From: Chitinophaga pinensis
GTDB taxonomy: Bacteria > Bacteroidota > Bacteroidia > SXHM01
Length of the DNA stretch: 7,299 nucleotides
Assembly: GCA_945889235.1 (NCBI GenBank)
Contig: CAMDBK010000149.1
Coordinates: 1 to 7,299, forward strand
Direction: 5' to 3'
Part shown: piece by piece, positions 1 to 4,870 of the stretch
Layout: every line of letters starts with the position of its first letter
Position numbering within the stretch: position 1 is the first letter of the stretch
Program-made: the position numbers and the translations under genes
The notes under the pieces: generated by a model
Told to the model about the DNA's origin: nothing
Database searches by the model: none
Seen by the model: the letters and a program-made list of their open reading frames with translations, nothing else

Positions 1-1137
1 ATCTTTTGCCGCACCAAAATTGAAACACAGATGGTTGCCGATCATCTGATAAAAGATGGTTACAGTGCCGATTGTATTCACGGTGATTTATCACAGGCGC
101 AACGCGACAGCGTAATGAAGAAATACCGCAGCAAAACCATCCAGATGCTGGTGGCAACTGATGTGGCAGCCCGCGGAATTGATGTGGATGACGTTACACA
201 CGTAATTAATTACAGCTTGCCTGACGAAGCGGAGAACTATACTCACCGCAGCGGAAGAACAGCTCGTGCAGGTAAATCAGGAGTTTCCATCGTTATCATT
301 AACATGAAAGAGATTGGGAAAATCCGGTTTATTGAGCGCATTATCGGCAAGAAGTTTACAGAAGCAAAGATCCCTGCAGGAAAAGACATCTGCGAGAAAC
401 AATTGTTCTCACTGATTGATAAAAGCATCAATACCCCTGTCAACGAGAAAGAGATAGAGCCTTATCTGCCCAAGATTTTTGGTCAGTTAGAGCATTTGAG
501 TAAGGAAGATATTATCAAACGACTTATATCAACAGAGTTCAATCGTTTCCTTGAGTATTACAAAAACTCAAATGATTTAGCTGGAGACCGCTCACACTCT
601 GCAAGTCATACTGATGGGACTTTTAAACGCATGTTTATCAGCTTAGGCAGATTGGATGGGGTTGATAAAGGCCAATTGCTCAATATCCTTTGCACAGGTG
701 CAGAACTTACCAGCACCAGCATCGGCAGGATTGACCTGATGAACAGTTACTCATTCTTTGAGGTTGATAAAAAAGATTTAGAGAAACTGAAAACTGCTTT
801 TGCCGAACATGATTTCAAAGGCAGAAAAATTAAAATTGAAGAATCTGAAAAGCCTGTGGACGCAAAGAGAGAACGCTATGGCGATAGAGATAGCAGAGGT
901 GGTGGCGAGAAAAGAGAATTCCGCAAGTTTGGTGGCGACAGAGGCGGCTACGGAGGAAAACGTGATGGTGGTGGAAGAGGAAGTTACGGTGGCGGAGGCG
1001 ACAGAAAAAGCAGCGGAGGAAGCGACAGAGGTGGAGATAGAGGCGGCTTTAGTGGTGGTGGCGAAAGCCGTGAAGGTGGTGCCGGTTCCAGACGCGATAA
1101 ATTTGCTAAAGGTTCCAGACCAAGGAAGAAATTCTGA
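1..1137 (+). CDS. DEAD-box RNA helicase, C-terminal part (5' end outside window)
   Basis: ATP-dependent RNA helicase of the DEAD-box family, probably acting in ribosome assembly or RNA remodelling in the cytoplasm. The frame is open from base 1 (it reads IFCRTK, helicase motif IV), so the start codon, Walker A and DEAD motifs lie to the left; the first ATG at 31 is internal. Visible: motif V (VATDVAARGIDV, nt 151-186), motif VI (HRSGRTARAG, nt 244-273), a linker, then a DbpA-type RNA-binding domain (nt about 622-843, from FKRMFISLGRLDG to GRKIKIEESE). From about nt 862 the protein becomes a basic Gly/Arg/Asp/Ser-rich tail with RGG, GGYGG and GDRGG repeats, ending RPRKKF and TGA. DbpA-type domains bind structured RNA, classically 23S rRNA in DbpA/YxiN; target specificity here is unknown. 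RGG tails are common in Bacteroidota and proteobacterial cold-shock or ribosome helicases. The gene converges on the minus-strand operon and is probably unrelated to it. Family call is very secure; which paralogue is not. Confidence 0.95.
   Translation: MFCRTKIETQMVADHLIKDGYSADCIHGDLSQAQRDSVMKKYRSKTIQMLVATDVAARGIDVDDVTHVINYSLPDEAENYTHRSGRTARAGKSGVSIVIINMKEIGKIRFIERIIGKKFTEAKIPAGKDICEKQLFSLIDKSINTPVNEKEIEPYLPKIFGQLEHLSKEDIIKRLISTEFNRFLEYYKNSNDLAGDRSHSASHTDGTFKRMFISLGRLDGVDKGQLLNILCTGAELTSTSIGRIDLMNSYSFFEVDKKDLEKLKTAFAEHDFKGRKIKIEESEKPVDAKRERYGDRDSRGGGEKREFRKFGGDRGGYGGKRDGGGRGSYGGGGDRKSSGGSDRGGDRGGFSGGGESREGGAGSRRDKFAKGSRPRKKF
862..1134 (+). repeat. RGG/Gly-rich low-complexity tail coding repeat of the helicase
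   Basis: Purine-rich, imperfectly repeated DNA built from units such as ggtggcgacaga and ggcggc, encoding roughly 90 residues dominated by Gly, Arg, Asp and Ser (RGGG, GGDRGGYGG, GGGRGSYGGGG, GGDRGGF). It is expected to be an intrinsically disordered, positively charged RNA-binding tail. The repeat character makes it prone to length variation between strains. It also opens a false overlapping frame at 800-1198, because purine-rich repeats lack stop codons in more than one frame. Confidence 0.75.
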
Positions 1138-1163
1138 TTTTAATAGCCCCGAGCTTATAGTTG

Positions 1164-1183
1164 CCCCGACCTTTAGGTCGGGG
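1164..1183. terminator. Perfect 8-bp GC-rich hairpin between convergent genes
   Basis: CCCCGACC, loop TTTA, GGTCGGGG: a perfect inverted repeat 26 nt after the helicase stop and 32 nt after the glycosyltransferase stop. Its place between converging genes fits a two-way transcription stop. However, neither strand has a proper T-run directly after the stem: the plus strand continues ATAAAATTGATATAAAAAAG and the minus strand CAACTATAAG. It may therefore be a factor-assisted terminator, an mRNA 3'-end protecting hairpin, or a member of a dispersed intergenic palindrome family rather than a classical intrinsic terminator. Confidence 0.5.
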
Positions 1184-1215
1184 ATAAAATTGATATAAAA
1201 AAGAAGGGAAGAGCT

Positions 1216-1983
1216 TCAGCCCTTTACCAAAGAATTCAGTTTCTCAGCCAATAACTTTACCTGATATTCTCTTGAAATAGAAAATATCTCCTCATCTGTA
1301 ATAGATGTCTGGATTGAAATTCCTTGCTGGAATTTGTTGTAATAGCTTTCAATCTTTTCAGCAACCTCATCCGCATTAAAAGTAAAACACTGAATATCTC
1401 TTCCCTGAAAGAAAGGGGTTTCTTCGGTTCGTTCTTCCTGCACAACTAAAATAGGATTTCGTGTTGCAGCATATTCATAGGTTTTGCCTCCAATAATACC
1501 TTCCTTCTGACTGCCTATAATAAACATAAGCAGAAGCGAGGCATTCACCTGGTATTGCACCATTTCTTCAAAAGGCAAACTATCAAGGATGATGATGTAT
1601 TTCGAATATTTTTGTTCGAGCGCTTCAATCTGCGAAACATATTTGCCCGGCTTCAAACGAATACCAATAAAATAGACTTTAAAGTTTTCCGGTTTTGTTT
1701 TAGTAATGAACTTTTCCAAGCCAATAATAAACTCATCTACAGGCTGTGTGTCGTAAAGTGTGCCGGTATAAACAATGCTGAATTCGGTTGTGTCTTTCTT
1801 CTTTGTGTTTTTATAAGAATCATACTCAACCCCGTTCTTAATAACAATTGATTTACTGCCGGAGATATTGAATTTACCGGCAATTCCATCGGTTACTTCT
1901 TTTGAAACTGAACCAAATAGTTTGGCTTGCTCAAGATATTTATTCTCAAAAATGCGCTCGTATTGATAACGCAATTTATTCAA
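1216..1983 (-). CDS. C-terminal fragment of the broken GT4-like glycosyltransferase (possible TTG restart)
   Basis: Donor-binding half of the same glycosyltransferase, in the same frame as the N-terminal part. The only nearby restart option is a TTG at 1983, ten codons after the TGA and in the sequence TTC TTG AAT AAA; there is no clear ribosome binding site, so an independent start is doubtful. Fragment residues: NGVEYD at 50-55, GTLYDTQP at 74-81, and EGIIGGKTYEYA at 161-172, which matches the donor-site region of GT4-like enzymes. It ends LNSLVKG with TGA at 1218-1216. It is best read as the back half of one gene rather than as a separate gene. Confidence 0.4.
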   Translation of the reverse strand: MNKLRYQYERIFENKYLEQAKLFGSVSKEVTDGIAGKFNISGSKSIVIKNGVEYDSYKNTKKKDTTEFSIVYTGTLYDTQPVDEFIIGLEKFITKTKPENFKVYFIGIRLKPGKYVSQIEALEQKYSKYIIILDSLPFEEMVQYQVNASLLLMFIIGSQKEGIIGGKTYEYAATRNPILVVQEERTEETPFFQGRDIQCFTFNADEVAEKIESYYNKFQQGISIQTSITDEEIFSISREYQVKLLAEKLNSLVKG

Positions 1984-2013
1984 GAATGATTTGCTTAAAG
2001 AATGGTTGGTTGT

Positions 2014-2016
2014 TCA
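2014..2016 (-). other. In-frame TGA at expected Trp codon of the glycosyltransferase
   Basis: The coding strand reads CGT GAC GGC TGA ACA ACC AAC (R D G stop T T N). Many GT4-like proteins that begin in this way carry an RD-P/G-W-T motif at this place, so TGG to TGA (C to T at plus-strand position 2014) is the simplest explanation. The stop is a single base change away from an intact gene. Use of TGA as Trp across the genome is unlikely, because TGA ends the helicase, the PHP protein and this gene at sensible C-termini, and Trp is TGG elsewhere (for example NLWFDSF in the PHP gene). Confidence 0.8.
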
Positions 2017-2517
2017 GCCGTCACGATAATCAAGATACAGCGGGATGTTGTGTTTTTTACTCAGGTAATAAGCTTGTTTAAATAGAACAAATGGTTCACC
2101 GGTAACCAAAATATAATCCACTTTTTCTTTTTGCAGAAACTCATCAGCTCTTTGTTGCAAGTAAATTTTATCATCTGCTGAATCAAAAGTCCACTTGAAA
2201 AAAGTCTCGTAAAGCGTAAGTAACTTGCGCAAAAGAACAGAGGTATCCATTCCTGAGTTTGTAATCAGCTTATCCTTTCTGCTTTGCTTGTGTGGAATAC
2301 GAATAAGACGGCTTGTTGCAGTTTCAACAACTTCTTCTTTCCCTTCATCTGCTTCAAAATATTCTGTTTGGTTTTTAATTCCTTTCTTCCACTTGCGACA
2401 AATAACAGTTGGGTAAAATCCGTATTTATGAAAATGCAGAAACCATGAATAAGGTCGCTGTGCACCAATGGAAGGCAGCGGTGGAAAATCATAGCACAGC
2501 ACTAAAACCTTTTTCAT
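2014..2517 (-). CDS. N-terminal fragment of the broken GT4-like glycosyltransferase (167 aa)
   Basis: This is the part that standard translation would actually make from the operon mRNA: ATG at 2517, stop TGA at 2016-2014. It covers only the N-terminal acceptor-side Rossmann domain (FPPLPSIGAQRP loop near residues 11-22, then VDYILVTGEP at 133-141, which is the strand and loop usual in this fold) and stops at YRDG. It lacks the donor-binding domain, so alone it should not be a working glycosyltransferase. No signal peptide or membrane helix is apparent. Coding sequence up to the stop shows no other damage, which argues that the interruption is recent or only apparent. Confidence 0.6.
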   Translation of the reverse strand: MKKVLVLCYDFPPLPSIGAQRPYSWFLHFHKYGFYPTVICRKWKKGIKNQTEYFEADEGKEEVVETATSRLIRIPHKQSRKDKLITNSGMDTSVLLRKLLTLYETFFKWTFDSADDKIYLQQRADEFLQKEKVDYILVTGEPFVLFKQAYYLSKKHNIPLYLDYRDG

Positions 2518-3152
2518 TTGCCTTGAAAATAAGTCAGCACTTTTTGAAAATCTTCCTTTCGGTGAATGTCAAAACCAACAATACTTTTATCAACAGGAAG
2601 AATTATTGAAGATGGTGGAAGCATCTCGCGTTTATTTTGTTCTACATATACACCTTCAGCAATTGCTTTGTGAATAAGCTTTTCAAGAAGAGATGTATGT
2701 TCTTCCAGCCAATTTCTTTTTTGCAAAAACCTTCCGGGATGCACATAAACACGATACTTATTTTTCCATCTGTCAGCTTCAAAAAGTTTGGAAAATGAAT
2801 CGAACCAAAGATTTGCATCATCCGGAAAACCATGACAGGCAAAGGCAATCAATGAAATATCGCTCAGTATTTCTTCAGGAATATCTAATCCACCACCTGT
2901 TAATACTTTGGCTTCTGCACCAATGAGGTAATTTACATCGGGATATTTTTTACCGCACTCTTTTATCTCCTCAGCAAAATCTTTGAATGAATATTTTAGT
3001 TCTTTCCTGACGTGCTCAGTAAACATCAGGGTTTTTACATTATTCTCAGCGCAAAACCTGAAATGGTCTTCAACGCTAAGTTTGCCGTCAGTATAAAATG
3101 TATGAAGGTGAAAAAGGTAACGCTCAGAAAGGTAATCGCTAAATACTTTCAA
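2514..3152 (-). CDS. PHP-domain metal-dependent hydrolase/phosphatase (212 aa)
   Basis: Member of the PHP superfamily (polymerase and histidinol phosphatase fold), likely a cytoplasmic phosphoesterase with a multi-metal active site; substrate unknown. The metal-ligand pattern is nearly complete: HLHTFYTDG (H15, H17, D22), TEH (H47), GAE (E80), CHG (H107), HPG (H138) and GFDIH (D195, H197). About 210 residues is short but fits stand-alone PHP proteins. The start is TTG at 3152. The frame has a TAA two codons upstream, and the first ATG in frame is at residue 43, beyond the essential HxH motif, so TTG is the only sensible start. The start lies inside the end of the ATP-grasp gene (14-nt overlap) and the stop overlaps the next ATG as ATGA, which suggests translational coupling at both ends. 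In this context it may dephosphorylate a sugar phosphate or a pathway intermediate (inference). Histidinol phosphatase or a PolX-like role is less likely given the neighbours. Confidence 0.85.
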   Translation of the reverse strand: MKVFSDYLSERYLFHLHTFYTDGKLSVEDHFRFCAENNVKTLMFTEHVRKELKYSFKDFAEEIKECGKKYPDVNYLIGAEAKVLTGGGLDIPEEILSDISLIAFACHGFPDDANLWFDSFSKLFEADRWKNKYRVYVHPGRFLQKRNWLEEHTSLLEKLIHKAIAEGVYVEQNKREMLPPSSIILPVDKSIVGFDIHRKEDFQKVLTYFQGK

Positions 3153-4200
3153 TGATTACATTGTTTTGTTGATCAATTCCCACACCGCCCCAATAGCGCT
3201 TGAATTCTACTTTGTCTTTTAGGTTGAATTCATAAGTTCCGCCAGGGTTTAATGCCTCAAGAACAGAATAATAAATCATGTTGCAACCAGCAGCAGCAGC
3301 AGCAATCATCGTTCCCTGCACCCGCGGATTTGATTCTAAAATTTTAGGGACATCGTTTTCATCTAACTTAAATTGGAAACCGAAACAATAATTCAGATCA
3401 AGTGATTCCGCAAGTTTTTGTGAATATTTAATTATGTCTTTCCTTTCTAAATCAACAACAGTTTCAAAGCTAATTCCGCTACGGATACTTTTCCGCAAGC
3501 GTGGAATAATCACAGTTTGTTTTTCAGTGCGAAAAACATCTACAGAATATTCTTCACCCGGCATGTATTCAGTTACCAAAAGCTCAGGAAAGGTTTCAAC
3601 ACCTTCAAATATTCTCATAAAAGTATTCAAGTCAATTTCCAAGCCGGAAGGCTTATCACCTAAATAAGATTGCAGTGTTAAGGTTTGTTCGGTGATAATA
3701 CGAACACCACGCAAACCATTGCTCATCCGAGGTTTTACAATAACTTTCTTTTCAGGGTAACCAATTTTAATTATTGCTTCGCGCAGTGATTTTGTATCCG
3801 TTACCAAAAAATAATTTGGAAAAGGAACCCCTGTTTTCTCACACTCTTTTATAATAAGGTATTTGTCATTTGCCCGTGCAATATTTTCCCCTCCTGAAAC
3901 AATTATTTTGCAATCAAATGAGTTGCGATGTTTTGACAACAAGTCAATCTCGCGTGTGGTTTGCGGAATAATTACATCCACTTTTTCTTTCTTGATAATA
4001 TCTTTCAAAACCTCAAGATAATTCGTGCTTTCTGGTTTTGGTAACACATAAAATGCATCACTCAAAAACCTGCCGACAGGATTTGGAGAAATATCTGTTG
4101 ATATAATTCTAAACGGTTTTTTGTCTGGATTTTGACGGACAGAATAAATGGTTCCTGCTATCCCCGGTGCACCAGCGCCTGTTATAAGAACGGTTGTCAT
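3139..4200 (-). CDS. ATP-grasp family ligase, carbamoyl-phosphate-synthase-like (353 aa)
   Basis: ATP-grasp enzyme, which joins a carboxylate (activated as acyl phosphate) to an amine or similar nucleophile. Visible: an N-terminal pre-ATP-grasp Rossmann domain with a glycine loop (VLITGAGAPG, 4-13); VDVIIPQTTREID (74-86); the central ATP-binding part with VIVKPRMSNGLRG (153-165, K156 a likely nucleotide-binding Lys); LLVTEYMPGEEYSVDVF (207-223); and the metal-binding ILESNPRVQGT (287-297, with E289, N291, R293), followed by an Ala run (300-304). All core catalytic elements are present, so it should be active. The start ATG is 4 nt after the PIG-L stop. The family includes peptide-like and amino acid ligases as well as stand-alone relatives of the carbamoyl phosphate synthase large subunit, and such enzymes are often found in surface glycan clusters. 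Position after a deacetylase suggests it acylates the freed amine of a sugar with an amino or other acid (inference). The substrate cannot be read from sequence. Confidence 0.85.
   Translation of the reverse strand: MTTVLITGAGAPGIAGTIYSVRQNPDKKPFRIISTDISPNPVGRFLSDAFYVLPKPESTNYLEVLKDIIKKEKVDVIIPQTTREIDLLSKHRNSFDCKIIVSGGENIARANDKYLIIKECEKTGVPFPNYFLVTDTKSLREAIIKIGYPEKKVIVKPRMSNGLRGVRIITEQTLTLQSYLGDKPSGLEIDLNTFMRIFEGVETFPELLVTEYMPGEEYSVDVFRTEKQTVIIPRLRKSIRSGISFETVVDLERKDIIKYSQKLAESLDLNYCFGFQFKLDENDVPKILESNPRVQGTMIAAAAAGCNMIYYSVLEALNPGGTYEFNLKDKVEFKRYWGGVGIDQQNNVIIESI
3288..3304. repeat. Short CAG/CTG trinucleotide run coding poly-Ala
   Basis: Five CAG units plus CA on the plus strand, read on the coding strand as a run of GCT codons in the AAAAAG segment of the ATP-grasp protein. 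An Ala run after the ExNPRxxGT motif is normal for carbamoyl-phosphate-synthase-like ATP-grasp proteins, so the repeat is probably constrained by the protein rather than a phase-variable tract; a slip by one unit would keep the frame. Confidence 0.5.
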
Positions 4201-4204
4201 TGCG

Positions 4205-4837
4205 TTACCAGTTTACCCAACGGATGAGGTCAAATGCTTCGGCATAGCGTGCGCCAATCTGCACTCCACGTGTGTATGCAAGTGATTTTATAAATTCTTC
4301 GTTCAGATAGTTTCTGTTTTTCTGCGACTCGTATTCTTTCAGTGCCTGAACTTTTATTGCAATATCTTTTTCTTCCAGCGCAATAAAATAATTGGTGTTG
4401 AATGATACATTGTTCCAGGGCATTTCGTAACCAAGTAATGAATTATTTTTAAAAGCACGTAAGCCTTCATTGGCAATTACTTGGTGGTCCTGATGCAAAT
4501 CGTTTAAACTTGGTACAAAAACAATGTCGGGTTTTATTTCTGTTTTCAGTTTCACCATGTCTTCCAAAATGCTTTGTCGGCTTGTCGGAAAATCACGAAC
4601 ATCGTAATCAAATAAAATTAAATTCTCTCTTTTTATTCCAAGAATGTTTGTGGCTTTTATTACCTCTTTCTCAAGCGTATCGGGTGAAAGGTGCGCAGGC
4701 AACGACCTTCTGCAAGTAGAAAAAGCAACATAAAAGACTTCATTTCCTTCGCGACAAAAGCGTGCAATGCTGCCGCCACAACCAAGTTCACCATCATCAG
4801 TATGTGGCGCAAGAACCAATATTTTTTTTGAACTCAT
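4205..4837 (-). CDS. PIG-L/LmbE-family N-deacetylase (210 aa)
   Basis: Zinc-dependent deacetylase of the PIG-L (LmbE) family, which removes N-acetyl groups from sugars such as GlcNAc conjugates (MshB, BshB and PIG-L are the known models). The signature near the N-terminus is APHTDDGELGCGG (10-22), a form of the AHPDDE motif: H12 and D15 are the expected zinc ligands and D14 the expected general base. The second motif NDLHQDH (112-118) supplies the remaining His, H115 or H118. Length is typical (about 210-240 aa) and no signal peptide is seen, so it is cytoplasmic. The ATG at 4837 gives a start nine residues before the motif, as in the family. It lies 33 nt after the fusion gene and 4 nt before the ATP-grasp gene. 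Substrate unknown; a nucleotide-linked or lipid-linked amino sugar from this operon is a reasonable guess. Family call is secure. Confidence 0.9.
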   Translation of the reverse strand: MSSKKILVLAPHTDDGELGCGGSIARFCREGNEVFYVAFSTCRRSLPAHLSPDTLEKEVIKATNILGIKRENLILFDYDVRDFPTSRQSILEDMVKLKTEIKPDIVFVPSLNDLHQDHQVIANEGLRAFKNNSLLGYEMPWNNVSFNTNYFIALEEKDIAIKVQALKEYESQKNRNYLNEEFIKSLAYTRGVQIGARYAEAFDLIRWVNW

Positions 4838-4855
4838 AGTTTAATCTTTACAAAA

Positions 4856-4863
4856 CAAAGCTA
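4856..4863 (-). promoter_or_regulatory. Possible Bacteroidota-type -7 element upstream of the PIG-L gene
   Basis: The minus strand reads TAGCTTTG, an exact match to the TAnnTTTG -7 consensus described for Bacteroidota primary sigma factors, in the 33-nt gap and 18 nt before the PIG-L ATG. I see no convincing TTTG-like -33 element at about 19-21 nt further upstream, and an 18-nt leader is short. It might give some internal expression of the last four genes, but chance is likely in such AT-rich DNA. Confidence 0.2.
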
Positions 4864-4870
4864 TAAAAAC

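Larger units (their letters stand above)
1216..2517 (-). pseudogene. GT4-like glycosyltransferase interrupted by one in-frame TGA
   Basis: Read through the TGA at 2016-2014, this is one 433-codon frame, a normal length for a GT-B fold glycosyltransferase of the GT4 kind. Such enzymes move a sugar from a nucleotide donor to a growing glycan at the cytoplasmic membrane. The N-terminal half starts MKKVLVLCYDFPPLPSIGAQRP, the typical GT4 opening with a glycine loop (G18, R21), and runs to YLDYRDG (residues 161-167). After the TGA (codon 168) come TTNHSLSKSF, an NGVEYD linker motif (228-233), a second Rossmann-like domain from about 247 (FSIVYTGTLYDTQP), and the donor-site stretch EGIIGGKTYEY (339-349). 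Both halves are in the same frame, so a point change, not a frameshift, separates them. The start ATG overlaps the PHP gene stop as ATGA, so the gene sits in the operon as its last member. It could be a recent pseudogene, an assembly error, a read-through product, or two split polypeptides. Acceptor and sugar are unknown. Confidence 0.75.

Noticed and set aside
800..1198. 132-aa open frame on the plus strand overlapping the helicase tail
   Set aside because: It arises from purine-rich repeat DNA in the RGG tail (Glu/Val/Ala-rich translation), overlaps a well supported gene and has no recognisable domain.
1555..1851. 98-aa open frame on the plus strand antisense to the glycosyltransferase
   Set aside because: It lies entirely opposite a supported coding region; the translation is Phe/Asn-rich with no domain and looks like antisense noise.
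2014..2016. Genome-wide recoding of TGA to Trp as the explanation of the stop
   Set aside because: TGA terminates the helicase, the PHP gene and this glycosyltransferase at sensible ends, no other gene here has an internal TGA, and Trp is coded by TGG throughout.
2014..2016. Selenocysteine insertion at the TGA
   Set aside because: The position expects Trp, glycosyltransferases of this type are not selenoproteins, and I see no convincing hairpin directly after the codon.
3434..3667. 77-aa plus-strand open frame within the ATP-grasp gene
   Set aside because: It is antisense to conserved ATP-grasp motifs, with no independent coding signal.
4851..4870. CTTT-GTTTTGT-AAAG inverted repeat in the gap before the PIG-L gene as a terminator or operator
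   Set aside because: The arms are only 4 bp and AT-rich; this is expected by chance in such DNA.
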